In this document: positions 25,178 through 34,011 of the stretch, piece after piece
Position numbering within the stretch: the first letter of the stretch is position 1
Layout: every line of letters starts with the position of its first letter
Assembly: GCA_963714255.1 (NCBI GenBank)
Contig: CAVQNU010000024.1
Location: 81,855-145,854 of the forward strand
Direction: 5' to 3'
From: Rhodovastum sp963714255
GTDB lineage: Bacteria > Pseudomonadota > Alphaproteobacteria > Acetobacterales > Acetobacteraceae
Length of the DNA stretch: 64,000 nucleotides
The notes under the pieces: model-generated
What the model was told of the DNA's origin: nothing
Database searches by the model: none
What the model saw: the letters and a program-made list of their open reading frames with translations, nothing else
Translations under genes and position numbers: made by a program

Positions 25178-26422
25178 TCAGCCTGCCGGCCGGATCAGCC
25201 GGGCGATGAAAAACCCGTCCAGCCCGCCCCGCGCCGCCCACAGCGTCGGCGTGGTACGCAGGGCGCCCGCCGCGGTGATCGCCTCCGCCAGCCCCGGCAC
25301 CTCCTCAGGGCGCACCGGATCGGGCCGCAGATCAAGCCGCTCCAACGCCGCCGTCACGCGCGGCTGTCCTTCCTCCGGCTGCAGCGAGCACACCGCATAA
25401 ATCAGCCGTCCCCCGGGCCGCAGCATGGCGCAGGCCGCATCGAGCAGGCGGTCCTGCTGCGCCGTCAGGGCGGCGATGTCGCGCGGGCGTTTCAGGCTGG
25501 GCACGTCAGGGTGGCGCCTGATGGTGCCGGTGGCGCTGCAGGGCGCATCCAGCAGCACCGCATCCAGCGGTGCCGGCGGGCGCCAGCCGGCCGCGTCGGC
25601 GGTGACGAAATCGGCGGTCAGGCGCAGCCGGGCGAAATTGTCATGCAGACGTTCCAGCCGCGCGGGGTCGCGCTCCACCGCGGTCACCTGTGCCCCGGCG
25701 GCCGCCAGTTGCGCCGCCTTGCCGCCCGGCGCGGCACACAGATCGGCGACCCGCTCGCCCGCGTGCGCCGCCAACAGACGCGCCGGCAGCGCGGCCGCGG
25801 CGTCCTGCACCCAGAACCCGCCCTCGTCGAAGCCGGGCAGGTCGGCCACCCGCGTGCCGGCGGGATAGCGCCAGGAACCGGTCGGCAAAGCCTCGCCCCC
25901 CGGCGGCGCCTCGACGCCAGGGGCGAGGGTGAGATCGAGCGGCGCCTCGTGCTGGTGCGCCTCGGCAATCGCCCGCGCCTCCGCGCCCCACGACGCCCAC
26001 AGCCAGGGCGGCGTGTCCAGGCGCGGCCCGTCCAGCCCGTCCAGTGCCGACGGCCCGGCCTGCGCCACCCGGCGCAGCACGGCGTTCACCAGCCCGGCGA
26101 AGGGCGCCAGCCCGCGCGCCCGCGCCAGCCCGACCGAGGTCGCCACCGCCGCATGCGCCGGGGTGCCGAGCAACACCAGCCCGGCCGCCCCCAGGCGCAG
26201 CACGTGGCGGACGGGCAGCGGCGGGGCTTTGCGCAACAGCGGCTCCAGCACCGCGTCCAGGGTGCCCAGCCGTCGCAGCGTTCCGGCGGCCAGACGATGG
26301 GCGGCGGCGCGGTCGCGCAGCGCCATGGACGGCAGAGCGTCCAGCGCCTCCTCCAGCGGGCGGTGCCGGTCGAGCACGGCAGATAGCAGGTCGAAGGCGG
26401 CCTCGCGGGTCGGGTCGGACAT
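25178..26422 (-). CDS. rsmB: RsmB-type rRNA (cytosine-C5) methyltransferase
   Basis: A 414-residue RsmB/NOP2 family enzyme, expected to methylate C967 of 16S rRNA. The N-terminal NusB-like RNA-binding domain covers about 1-130. The C-terminal SAM domain has VADLCAAPGGKAAQLAAAG (about 235), LLDAPCSATGTIRRHPDV (a catalytic cysteine, about 303) and YAVCSLQPEEG (the second cysteine). The ribosome site at 26422 is weak, but the protein begins as expected. Confidence 0.93.
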   Translation of the reverse strand: MSDPTREAAFDLLSAVLDRHRPLEEALDALPSMALRDRAAAHRLAAGTLRRLGTLDAVLEPLLRKAPPLPVRHVLRLGAAGLVLLGTPAHAAVATSVGLARARGLAPFAGLVNAVLRRVAQAGPSALDGLDGPRLDTPPWLWASWGAEARAIAEAHQHEAPLDLTLAPGVEAPPGGEALPTGSWRYPAGTRVADLPGFDEGGFWVQDAAAALPARLLAAHAGERVADLCAAPGGKAAQLAAAGAQVTAVERDPARLERLHDNFARLRLTADFVTADAAGWRPPAPLDAVLLDAPCSATGTIRRHPDVPSLKRPRDIAALTAQQDRLLDAACAMLRPGGRLIYAVCSLQPEEGQPRVTAALERLDLRPDPVRPEEVPGLAEAITAAGALRTTPTLWAARGGLDGFFIARLIRPAG

Positions 26423-26444
26423 CGGCGCTAAATGCCGCTATCAA

Positions 26445-26484
26445 GAAAGAAAGGCCAGGGCTCTGCCCTTGACCCCGTTACTGA
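26445..26484. repeat. Palindromic repeat R5, truncated module
   Basis: A short piece of the repeat family (GGCCAGGGCTCTGCCCTTG, then ACCCCGTTACTGAAG) lies between rsmB and the DUF2950 gene, within 3 bases of the DUF2950 stop. Only the first hairpin is complete, with one mismatch. Confidence 0.65.
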
Positions 26485-26486
26485 AG

Positions 26487-27390
26487 TCAGTCCTTCAAAT
26501 CCACCCGAGCCCAGGACAGATCCGGATCGTACCGGGTAATCCGCCCCGCGGCAGCCGCGGTATCCGGCCCGAGATCCTTCTGGAACACCACCCCCGCCGG
26601 CCCGATCTGGAAACTCATGATGCCGGAATTGCCATAGCGCGACGGCCAGGCGAGCACACCGAAGCCGCCGGTCAGCTTGCCCGCCTGCAGCCAGGATTTC
26701 GCCCCGCCCTCAGCCGACGGGCCCTGCGCCGTCAGGAAACGGAAGAAATAGCCGCGAAACAGCGCCGGCGACTTCTGCATCGGGTCAAGCGAATAGCCTT
26801 CCGCCTCCGCAATCGCCGCCAGCCCGGCCAGCGGACTTGGGGCGGCATCGTCGTCGGTGGGCCAGGTACAGCCCGTCCTGCTGCCCCGGGCTGGACAGGA
26901 ACCGCCGCGTGTATTCGTGCCGCAGGTCGAAATAGGCGCGCTCGGCATCGGCCACGGCGAGCAGGCTGCCGATGGCGGTGATCTCGTTCTCACCGATGCG
27001 CCGGTCGGAGATGGCCTGCGCGCCGGCGGCCGAATCGAAATGCCAGCGCCCGCCCGCCTGCACGATCGGGATGGGGCTTGGCCAGTCATTGGGGCCGACG
27101 ATCAGGATGCGCCGGTCATCGCCGTCGGCCTGCAGCCGGTGCGCGGTCTGCAATTCCTCCAGGAACCGCTGCCTTGCGTTGCGGTCGGCGACCTTGTCGC
27201 CCGAGCCGAGCAGGGCGTTGCTGTCCGGGCCGAACACAGCACTCAGGGCGGCAGGATCGTCGGCTTTCAGGGCCGCCTCCAGCGCCGCCACCGCGTCTTC
27301 CGGCGTGGCGTAGTCGGCCGCCGCAGCCGGGCCAGCAAGAGCCGCAACCGCAAGCAGAAGACCCAGCATCCGTCCGACCCAGTGGGCCAT
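26487..27390 (-). CDS. DUF2950 family exported protein, frame broken by one extra base
   Basis: The gene reads in two frames. 27390 down to about 26867 encodes a signal peptide (LGLLLAVAALAGPAAAADYA) and the N-terminal part of DUF2950, up to SPGQQDGLY. From there the downstream frame to 26487 encodes the rest (WPTDDDAAPSPLAG ... FLTAQGPSAEGGAKSW ... SRYGNSGIMSFQIG). The join is at the doubled G at 26865-26866: removing one base restores the family sequence DGLYWP. It lies 14 bases after the DUF3300 gene, a pairing seen in other bacteria. The function is unknown and likely periplasmic. This is either a recent frameshift or a sequencing error. Confidence 0.82.
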
Positions 27391-27404
27391 GATCCGCGTC
27401 TCCC

Positions 27405-28745
27405 TTACCGATGCCGCGGCCCACCGCCGCCACCGCCGCCGCGTGGTGCCTGGCGCTGCGGTGCCGCCCGTTGTGGGGCCTGGCGCTGCGGCGCGGGCCG
27501 CGCGGATTGCTGGCGGCTCTGCTGGCCGCGCTGGCCGAACTGTCCGGCGCGGTTGCCCTGTTGGGTGTTGAATGCCGGCGGCCGTGAGGGAGGCGCGGAC
27601 GGCCGTGTCACGCCACCGCCCGGACGCTGCCCGGCGACACCAGGACCGCCCGGACGCTGCCCGGCAACGCCGCCAGGACCACCAGGACGCTGCCCGGCGA
27701 CACCGCCGGGACCACCCGGACGCTGCCCGGCAACACCGCCAGGACCGCCCGGACGCTGCCCGGCGACACCCCCGGGGCCGCCCGGACGCCCCGCCGGCGG
27801 GCGCGGCACCAGATTGCCCGGCACCGACACCGCCGGTCGGCCGATGGCATTCGGCGGGAACCCTCCGCCGGGCCGCGGCGCCCCGACGGGCCCACCCGGC
27901 GGCCGCCAGCCGCCGGCGCCCGGCGGCGGCGGACGCCAGCCCGGATTGCGGATCGGCGGGCGGTTGACGTTAATCGAATTCCAGCGGTTCACGTTGATGT
28001 TGACGTTGCGGTAGCCCCAGTTCGGCGACCCGATGTTCCACAACGACGCCACCACGCCGACGCCAACCCCGAAGGCCAGTCCGGTCAACAGCGCGTTGCC
28101 GACGGCATAACCGGGCGGCGGCGGAAAATAGACCGGCGGATAGGACGGGTACGGCCAGCTGCCATACACCACCGTCGGATTATAGGCCGGCACATACACC
28201 ACATCCGGATTGGCCGGCGCGATGACAATGGTCTGGCCCTGGGCGCTGACCACCTGCTGCTCGGTGGTCCGCAGGCAGCCCGTGCCCTGCGCCTGCTGGC
28301 GCAAACGCTGAATGGAGTCCAGCACATCACCCTGCTGGACGGAAAACGCGTAGCCAACCTGCTGCATCCAGTCGAGCTGGCCGTTCATCATCGTCAGTAC
28401 CGTGGGAAACGGCACCAACGACTTCACCGCCGGGTCCCAGGATTGCGACTGCAGCGCCCTTGCCAGGGCGTCGCCCTGCAGCGCGGCATTGGCCGGGCTG
28501 CTCAGCCAGCGCGCCGCTTCCACCACCTGCAACGGCCAGGCGCTGGCCATCAGCACCTGGGTGAGCAGCGCGTCCGGATAGAGCGCGATCGGCGCGAGCA
28601 GCGCATCGAGCTGCTCCGGGCTGAACGCCGCCGCCTGCGCCGCGGCGGCGCCGGCCGGCTGCGCCCAGGCCTCGCGCGGCGGCAGGCCCCACGGCGGCAC
28701 CAGCATCGTCGCCGCACATATCCACGCCACGACACGGCGCGTCAT
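27405..28745 (-). CDS. DUF3300 domain protein with Gly/Pro repeat tail
   Basis: A 446-residue exported protein. A signal peptide (about 1-28, ending near REAWAQ) is followed by the DUF3300 domain (about 40-230: FSPEQLDALLAPIALYPDAL, SLVPFPTVLTMMN, NPDVVYVPAYNPTVVYGSWP). A glycine-rich hydrophobic patch near 225-240 may associate with membranes. The C-terminal ~180 residues are low complexity, with about five tandem copies of an 11-residue RPGGPGGVAGQ unit, and end in an Arg/Gly-rich tail. It probably forms an operon with the DUF2950 gene. The function is unknown. Confidence 0.88.
   Translation of the reverse strand: MTRRVVAWICAATMLVPPWGLPPREAWAQPAGAAAAQAAAFSPEQLDALLAPIALYPDALLTQVLMASAWPLQVVEAARWLSSPANAALQGDALARALQSQSWDPAVKSLVPFPTVLTMMNGQLDWMQQVGYAFSVQQGDVLDSIQRLRQQAQGTGCLRTTEQQVVSAQGQTIVIAPANPDVVYVPAYNPTVVYGSWPYPSYPPVYFPPPPGYAVGNALLTGLAFGVGVGVVASLWNIGSPNWGYRNVNINVNRWNSINVNRPPIRNPGWRPPPPGAGGWRPPGGPVGAPRPGGGFPPNAIGRPAVSVPGNLVPRPPAGRPGGPGGVAGQRPGGPGGVAGQRPGGPGGVAGQRPGGPGGVAGQRPGGPGVAGQRPGGGVTRPSAPPSRPPAFNTQQGNRAGQFGQRGQQSRQQSARPAPQRQAPQRAAPQRQAPRGGGGGGGPRHR
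27612..27785 (-). repeat. 33-base tandem repeat coding for RPGGPGGVAGQ
   Basis: About five copies of a 33-base unit inside the DUF3300 gene, each encoding the same 11 residues with small codon differences. It is in frame throughout, so copy-number change would not break the protein. Confidence 0.8.
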
Positions 28746-28852
28746 CGCGCCCTCCTAACGATCGCCATATACGTACGATGTTACCGCCGCGCACCCGCCG
28801 GTGTCGAGCCTCCAAGCGGCGGCGGGAAAGGCCATCACGGCAGGCAACCGGT

Positions 28853-29803
28853 TCAGCGCAGGCTGCGGAATCGTTCCACCGCCGCCACCAGCGCCCGCCG
28901 CACCCCCGGCTCCAGCGCCGAATGCCCGGCATCGGGCACCACGGTCAGCCGCGCGGTCGGCCAGGCGGCGGCGAGTTCAAAGGCGGTGCGCGCCGGGCAG
29001 ACCATGTCGTAGCGCCCCTGCACGATTTCCGCCCGCACATGCGCCAACCGGTCCATGCGCCCGAGCAGCCCTTCCGGCGGCAGGAACAGGTCATGCGCGA
29101 AATAATGCGCCTCGATGCGCGCCAGCCCCAGCGCGGTGCGGTCGAGCGCAAAGCTCGCCACCGTCTCAGGGCTGGGCAGCAGCGTGCTGCACGAGCCTTC
29201 ATAGACCGACCAGGCGCGCGCCGCCGCCATGTGCACCCGCGAATCCGGGTCGGTCAGCCGGCGCAGATAGGCGCCCAGCACGTCGCCGCGCTCAGCTTCG
29301 GGCAAGTAGCCGACAAAGGCGGCATGGGCGTCGGGGAACACCGCGGCGACACCATGCAGGAACCAGTCCACCTCGGCGCGCCGGCCGAGGAACACGCCGC
29401 GCAGCACGCAGCCGGCCACCCGGTCGGGATGCGCCTGGGCATAGGCCAGCGCCAGCGTCGAGCCCCAGGAGCCGCCGAACAGCAGCCAGCGCTCGATGCC
29501 AAGGTGCCAGCGCAGCGCCTCGATATCGGCGACCAGATGGTCGGTGGTGTTCTCCTCCAGCCCGCCCAGTGGGCGCGACCTTCCGGCGCCGCGTTGGTCG
29601 AAAATAACGGTGCGCCAGAAACCGGGGTCGAAGAACCGCCGGTGCACCGCCCCCGCCCCGGCCCCCGGGCCGCCATGCAGGAACAGCACCGGCACGCCGC
29701 GTGGACTGCCCACCTGCTCCCAGTACATGACATGCCCGCCGGAGAGCGGCAGATAGCCGGTCTCGAAGGGTCCGATTTCGGGAAACAGGTCACCGCGCGG
29801 CAT
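28853..29803 (-). CDS. pip: Proline iminopeptidase
   Basis: A 316-residue alpha/beta hydrolase of peptidase family S33, releasing N-terminal proline from peptides in the cytosol. Visible motifs are the oxyanion-hole loop FLHGGPGAG (about 40-48), DQRGAGRSRP, the nucleophile elbow GGSWGSTLAL (Ser near 112), GRYDMVCP (the Asp region) and DAGHSALEP (His near 293). The length is typical. It is transcribed divergently from the DUF423 gene. Confidence 0.94.
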   Translation of the reverse strand: MPRGDLFPEIGPFETGYLPLSGGHVMYWEQVGSPRGVPVLFLHGGPGAGAGAVHRRFFDPGFWRTVIFDQRGAGRSRPLGGLEENTTDHLVADIEALRWHLGIERWLLFGGSWGSTLALAYAQAHPDRVAGCVLRGVFLGRRAEVDWFLHGVAAVFPDAHAAFVGYLPEAERGDVLGAYLRRLTDPDSRVHMAAARAWSVYEGSCSTLLPSPETVASFALDRTALGLARIEAHYFAHDLFLPPEGLLGRMDRLAHVRAEIVQGRYDMVCPARTAFELAAAWPTARLTVVPDAGHSALEPGVRRALVAAVERFRSLR

Positions 29804-29865
29804 TGTACCAGTATATCGCCAGAGCGGATGGCGGAACAGGCCAACGGCGATTAGGTTGCGCCCGC

Positions 29866-30240
29866 ATGATGGGATTGTTTGACCGGCTTTGGATTTTGCT
29901 CGGCGGGCTGACCGGGCTCACTGGCGTGGCGATGGCCGCGCTGGCCGCGCACGGGCTGTCGCAGCTCGATCCGGCGGCGCTGCACATGGTGAACAGCGCC
30001 GTGCAGATGCAGGGCTGGCACGCCCCGGCTCTGGTGCTGGCCGGCATCTTGGGGCCGCGCGGCGGTCTGCTGGCGCGCCTCGCCGGCGCCGCCTTCGCGC
30101 TCGGCATTCTGTTGTTCTGCGCCGCGGTCTATTCCCTGGCGTTGCGCGGCGTTTCCCTCGGCCTGGTGGCCCCCGCCGGCGGCATGCTGCTCATGCTCGG
30201 CTGGGCGCTTCTCGGGCTGTCGGCGCTGCGGGCACGGTGA
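29866..30240 (+). CDS. DUF423 (YgdD-like) small membrane protein
   Basis: A 124-residue inner-membrane protein with four hydrophobic segments and the family's N-terminal pattern (GLTGLTGVAMAALAAHGL). The start is ATG at 29866 or 29869; the open frame back to 29803 is not family-like. Its stop overlaps the GTG start of the methyltransferase gene (GTGA, 30237-30240), so the two are probably coupled. The biochemical role is unknown. Confidence 0.88.
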   Translation: MMGLFDRLWILLGGLTGLTGVAMAALAAHGLSQLDPAALHMVNSAVQMQGWHAPALVLAGILGPRGGLLARLAGAAFALGILLFCAAVYSLALRGVSLGLVAPAGGMLLMLGWALLGLSALRAR

Positions 30241-31205
30241 TCGCCAGCGCCTATCTCGCGCCCGAAGGGTTCGAGGCGACCCTGGCCGAGGAACTGGCCC
30301 GCGCCGGGGCGCGCATCGCCTCGTGGCACGGCAGGCTCGCGCTTTCGCCCGACCCGCCGGTCAGCGCGGCCTGGGCGCAGGAGGTCTGGACCGCGCCGGT
30401 GGAAATCGCCGCCCCTTCGGTGAAGACGGCCGCCGACGGGCTGCGGGCGATGCAGCGCAACTGGGCCGCCTATGCCGCCGCCCACCACCGGCGGATGGCG
30501 CTGATCGCCGCCCGCCTGCCACCGGTAAAATCCCGCAAACTGCGCTTCCCCGAGCCGGCGCCCGCCTCGCATCTGGGCGCCTGGACTTTGCTGGCCCCCG
30601 ACGTCGTGCTGGCCAGCCCGACCAAGACCAGCCCGTTCGTGAACGGCGAATGCCGCTTCGAGGAAGACCGCACCGGACCGCCCAGCCGCGCCTACCTCAA
30701 GCTATGGGAGGCCTGCACCCGCCTCGGCGCCTGGCCGCAGCCCGGCGAACGCTGCATCGACCTCGGCGCCGCGCCGGGCGGCTGGACCTGGGCGATCGCC
30801 CGGCTCGGCGCGGGGGTGCTCGCGGTCGACCGCGCCGGACTTGACCCGGCGGTGGCGGCCATGCCGGGCGTGACCGTGCGCCAGGAAAGCGCCTTCGGCC
30901 TGGCGCCCGAGCCGGCCGACTGGCTGTTCAGCGACGTGATCGCCTATCCGGATCGGTTGTTCGCGCTGGTGCAGCGCTGGATCGCCGCGGAGACGGTGCC
31001 GCGGATCGTGTGCACGCTCAAGTTCCAGGGCGCCACTGACCATGCGGCTGCCGCTGCTTTTGCCGCTATTCCGGGGGGGCGGGTGATGCATCTGTTTCAT
31101 AATAAACATGAACTTACGTTCTTCTGGGGTAAGGAAAAAAAGCAAGGCCAGGGCTCTGCCCTGGACCCGCAAGGGGGCAGTGGCCCCCTTGACCCCATGA
31201 CTTAA
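30237..31205 (+). CDS. RlmM/FtsJ-like SAM-dependent RNA methyltransferase, C-terminus supplied by a repeat
   Basis: A 322-residue protein with an N-terminal THUMP-like region (ASAYLAPEGFEATLAEELA) and a Rossmann methyltransferase domain: IDLGAAPGGWTWAIARLGAG near 178-197, LFSDVIAYPDR near 232, and VCTLKFQG. This fits RlmM (23S rRNA C2498 2'-O-methylation) or a close relative. The GTG start at 30237 overlaps the DUF423 stop. The family end (HNKHELTFFW) is reached near 31125, but no stop follows: the frame runs into repeat R6, which adds about 20 residues and provides the stop within its CTTAAG. Confidence 0.86.
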   Translation: MIASAYLAPEGFEATLAEELARAGARIASWHGRLALSPDPPVSAAWAQEVWTAPVEIAAPSVKTAADGLRAMQRNWAAYAAAHHRRMALIAARLPPVKSRKLRFPEPAPASHLGAWTLLAPDVVLASPTKTSPFVNGECRFEEDRTGPPSRAYLKLWEACTRLGAWPQPGERCIDLGAAPGGWTWAIARLGAGVLAVDRAGLDPAVAAMPGVTVRQESAFGLAPEPADWLFSDVIAYPDRLFALVQRWIAAETVPRIVCTLKFQGATDHAAAAAFAAIPGGRVMHLFHNKHELTFFWGKEKKQGQGSALDPQGGSGPLDPMT

Positions 31206-31206
31206 G
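31141..31206. repeat. Palindromic repeat R6, single module overlapping a coding end
   Basis: A complete module: the CCAGGGC/GCCCTGG hairpin, then CAAGGGGGC pairing to GCCCCCTTG across AGTG, then CTTAAG. It encodes the last residues and the stop of the methyltransferase gene and lies 15 bases from the convergent PBP gene end. Confidence 0.85.
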
Positions 31207-31220
31207 GAGCAACGCCCCGG

Positions 31221-32996
31221 CTACCCCCGGATCTCCGCCGCAATCTCACGAAACAACCGCGCCGGCAGGCTCCCCCCCGTCACCCCGTTCATCGGCTTGT
31301 TCTCGTCATTGCCAAGCCATACCCCCACGATCATCCCGCCGGTCCAGCCGATAAACCAGGCATCGTGGTAATCCTGCGTGGTGCCGGTCTTGCCCGCCAC
31401 CGTCCGCCCCGGCAGCGCCGCCGCCCGCCCGCTGCCATGCGACACCACCGCCACCATCATCCGCGCCATCATCGCCGCGAGGTCCGGGTCCAGCACATGG
31501 CGCACCGGTGGGCGGGGCAACGCCACGCCGTGCCCGTCGGCGGTCATCGCCTCGAGGCCGGTCGGGCTCACCCGGTTGCCGCCATTGAAGAACGCGGCAT
31601 AGCCGCTCGCCAGCTCCAGCAGCCCCACCTCGGCGGTGCCGAGCGCCAGCGAGTCGTTGGCCGGCAGCGCGTCGGAGATGCCCAGCCGGTGCGCGAGCTC
31701 GGCCACCACCGTCGGGCCGCCGCTGCGCAGCAGCAGGCGGACGGAGACGGTGTTGATCAACTCGGCCAGCGCCTCCTCCATCGTGATCTCGCCGCGAAAC
31801 CGCCCGTCGAAATTCGAGGGCGACCAGGTGCCGAGCCGGATCGGCGCATCCAGCACCGCATCGTCCGGCCGCATCCCGTGCTCCAGGGCGGCGGCCCAGA
31901 CGAAGGGCTTGAACGCCGAGCCGGGCTGCCGCCGCGACAGCACGGCGCGGTTGTACGAACTGGTGTGGTAGTCGCGCCCGCCCGCCATGGCACGCACCGC
32001 GCCGGTCTGCGCCTCCAGCACCACCACCGCGCCCTCGCCCGCCGAGACCGCGGCACCGGGTCCGTCCAGCAGGGCGGCGAGGCGCGCCTCCACCACCGTC
32101 TGCAGCCGGGAGTCTAGCGTCGTCCGCAACACCGCGTCAGCGCCGGGCGCAAGCTGGGACTGCGCCTGCTCGGCCGCCCAGTCGGCGAAATAGCCGGCCG
32201 CCGAGGGCTTGGGCGCGAAGACGATCTGCGCCCCAGCGGCCTGCGCCTGCTCGGGCTTCAGCACGCCGGTGTCGACCATGGCCGCCAGCACCTCGCGGGC
32301 GCGGGCGGCGGCGGCGGCGGGGTCGGCATGCGGGTTAAAGCGCGAGGGCGCCCGCGGCAGCCCGGCCAGCACCGCCGCCTGCCACAACGTCACGCGCCGG
32401 GCCGAAACGCCGAAATACATCCGCGCCGCCGCGTCCACCCCCCAGGCGCCGGAGCCCAGGTAGACGCGGTTGAGCCAGATCTCCAGAATCTCCTTCTTGG
32501 TGAAGGTCCGCTCCAGCCACAGCGTCAGCAGCACCTCCTGCACCTTGCGGCGCAGCGTGCGGGCATTGGTGAGGAACAGGTTCTTGGCCACCTGCTGGGT
32601 GATGGTGGAGCCGCCCTGCACCAGCCGGCCGGACGACAGGTTCACCCAGATCGCGCGGGCGATGCCGGTCACGTCCAACCCGTGATGGGAATAAAACCGG
32701 CGGTCCTCGACCGCCACCGCGGCGGCCGGCAGAAACGGCGGCAGGTCGGACAGCCGCAGCGGATCGCCCACCACGTCGCCGAAACTGGCATAGGGATGTC
32801 CGGCGCGGTCCTGCAGCGTCAGGCTCGGCCGCCTCGCCGCGTCGAGCGCCGCCTCGGGCCGCGGCAGGTCGGCGGTGAACCACAGCAGCGCCAGCCCGAG
32901 CGCGATGGCGCCCCAGACGGTCAGCAGAAACGTCCACTTGATCAGCCGCCAGCGGCGGCGGCGCGGCGGATGCGGGATGGGCGGGGCGTAATACAT
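31221..32996 (-). CDS. Class A penicillin-binding protein (PBP1A-like)
   Basis: A 591-residue bifunctional peptidoglycan synthase anchored by one N-terminal membrane segment (about 20-45, after a basic PPRRRRWRL stretch). The GT51 glycosyltransferase domain has EDRRFYSHHGLD (catalytic Glu near 98), GGSTITQQVAKNLFL and LEIWLNRVYLGSGAWG. The transpeptidase domain has the SxxK motif in GSAFKP near 360 and KTGTT near 540. It is shorter than E. coli PBP1A, as in many alphaproteobacterial versions. It is transcribed towards the methyltransferase gene. Confidence 0.93.
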   Translation of the reverse strand: MYYAPPIPHPPRRRRWRLIKWTFLLTVWGAIALGLALLWFTADLPRPEAALDAARRPSLTLQDRAGHPYASFGDVVGDPLRLSDLPPFLPAAAVAVEDRRFYSHHGLDVTGIARAIWVNLSSGRLVQGGSTITQQVAKNLFLTNARTLRRKVQEVLLTLWLERTFTKKEILEIWLNRVYLGSGAWGVDAAARMYFGVSARRVTLWQAAVLAGLPRAPSRFNPHADPAAAAARAREVLAAMVDTGVLKPEQAQAAGAQIVFAPKPSAAGYFADWAAEQAQSQLAPGADAVLRTTLDSRLQTVVEARLAALLDGPGAAVSAGEGAVVVLEAQTGAVRAMAGGRDYHTSSYNRAVLSRRQPGSAFKPFVWAAALEHGMRPDDAVLDAPIRLGTWSPSNFDGRFRGEITMEEALAELINTVSVRLLLRSGGPTVVAELAHRLGISDALPANDSLALGTAEVGLLELASGYAAFFNGGNRVSPTGLEAMTADGHGVALPRPPVRHVLDPDLAAMMARMMVAVVSHGSGRAAALPGRTVAGKTGTTQDYHDAWFIGWTGGMIVGVWLGNDENKPMNGVTGGSLPARLFREIAAEIRG

Positions 32997-33176
32997 GCCC
33001 GTCCCCTAAGCCAAGTCCGGCCCGGTTGGAACGGCCCGGCAATTTTCTGCGGGCGGTTTCGGGGGCGGCGCCCGGGCCGGCACGGCGTTTTGCGCCCGGC
33101 TTGTGCGCTTTGCCGGTTCCGCAGCCCGGCAGGGGCATGCCACCATGGCCGCGTCTGACGTGCAGGGAGGGATAAC

Positions 33177-33833
33177 ATGACCGAGGGTCGGCTGGTGATC
33201 GGCACGCGCCGGTATTCGTCATGGTCGCTGCGCGGCTGGCTGCCGGTGCGGCTGGCCGGGCTGGATGTCGAGGAGGTGGTGATCCCGCTGGAGGGCAACG
33301 GCGCCACCCCGGCGGTGCGGGCGGTCAGCCCGTCCGGCCTGGTTCCGTTCCTCGAGCATCGCGGCGCCAGCATGTGGGAAAGCATCGCCATCGCCGAATA
33401 CTGCGCCGAGTTCGCCCCCGCGCTCTGGCCGGAAGGCCCGGCCGCGCGAGCGTGGGCGCGCAGCATCGCCGCCGAGATGCACGCCGGGTTCCGCGACCTG
33501 CGCCAGGCCATGCCGATGAACCTGTTCCGCGCCGGCGAGGGCGACGGCCGCACGCCGGGGGCGCTGGCCGACATCGCCCGCATCGATGCGATCTGGCAGG
33601 CCGCACTGGCGGAGTCCGGCGGGCCGTTCCTGTTCGGCGCCCGGTTCGGCAATGCCGATGTGATGTATGCGCCGGTGGTGATCCGGTTCCTCACCTACCG
33701 GCCCGACATTTCGGCGACCGCACGCGCCTATTGCGGTGCGGTGCGGGGCCATCCCCTGGTCAGCGAATGGTACGATCTGGCCGCACAGGAGCCGGCTTCG
33801 TGGCGACTGGCGAAATACGAGGCCCCGGCTTGA
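33177..33833 (+). CDS. Glutathione S-transferase family protein
   Basis: A 218-residue GST-fold protein. The thioredoxin-like N-terminal domain shows RRYSSWSLRGWLPVRLAG (the likely catalytic Ser region near 13-16), SGLVPFLEHRG (the cis-Pro) and WESIAIAEYCAE (glutathione gamma-glutamyl site). The helical C-terminal domain follows. A GGAGGG ribosome site lies just upstream of the ATG. The substrate is unknown. It precedes the glycogen operon by 178 bases on the same strand, with no sign of a functional link. Confidence 0.9.
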   Translation: MTEGRLVIGTRRYSSWSLRGWLPVRLAGLDVEEVVIPLEGNGATPAVRAVSPSGLVPFLEHRGASMWESIAIAEYCAEFAPALWPEGPAARAWARSIAAEMHAGFRDLRQAMPMNLFRAGEGDGRTPGALADIARIDAIWQAALAESGGPFLFGARFGNADVMYAPVVIRFLTYRPDISATARAYCGAVRGHPLVSEWYDLAAQEPASWRLAKYEAPA

Positions 33834-34011
33834 CGAATCGGGCGGCATGGCAGCGCCAGCTGCGGAAAACCCGCCGCCGACGCGCGCGGAGCGTTGACGC
33901 CGGCGGCGCCCCGCCGCAACAAGGGGCGGAGGAAACCATCCGCCGCCCCTTCCAGGCGCCGCCTGTCCCTGAGCCCCAGTTTTCCCTGATTAACGGATCG
34001 GACCGCGCCGC

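Noticed and set aside
27612..27785. CRISPR-like array
   Set aside because: The 33-base units are contiguous, without spacers, in frame, and encode the Gly/Pro tail of the DUF3300 protein.
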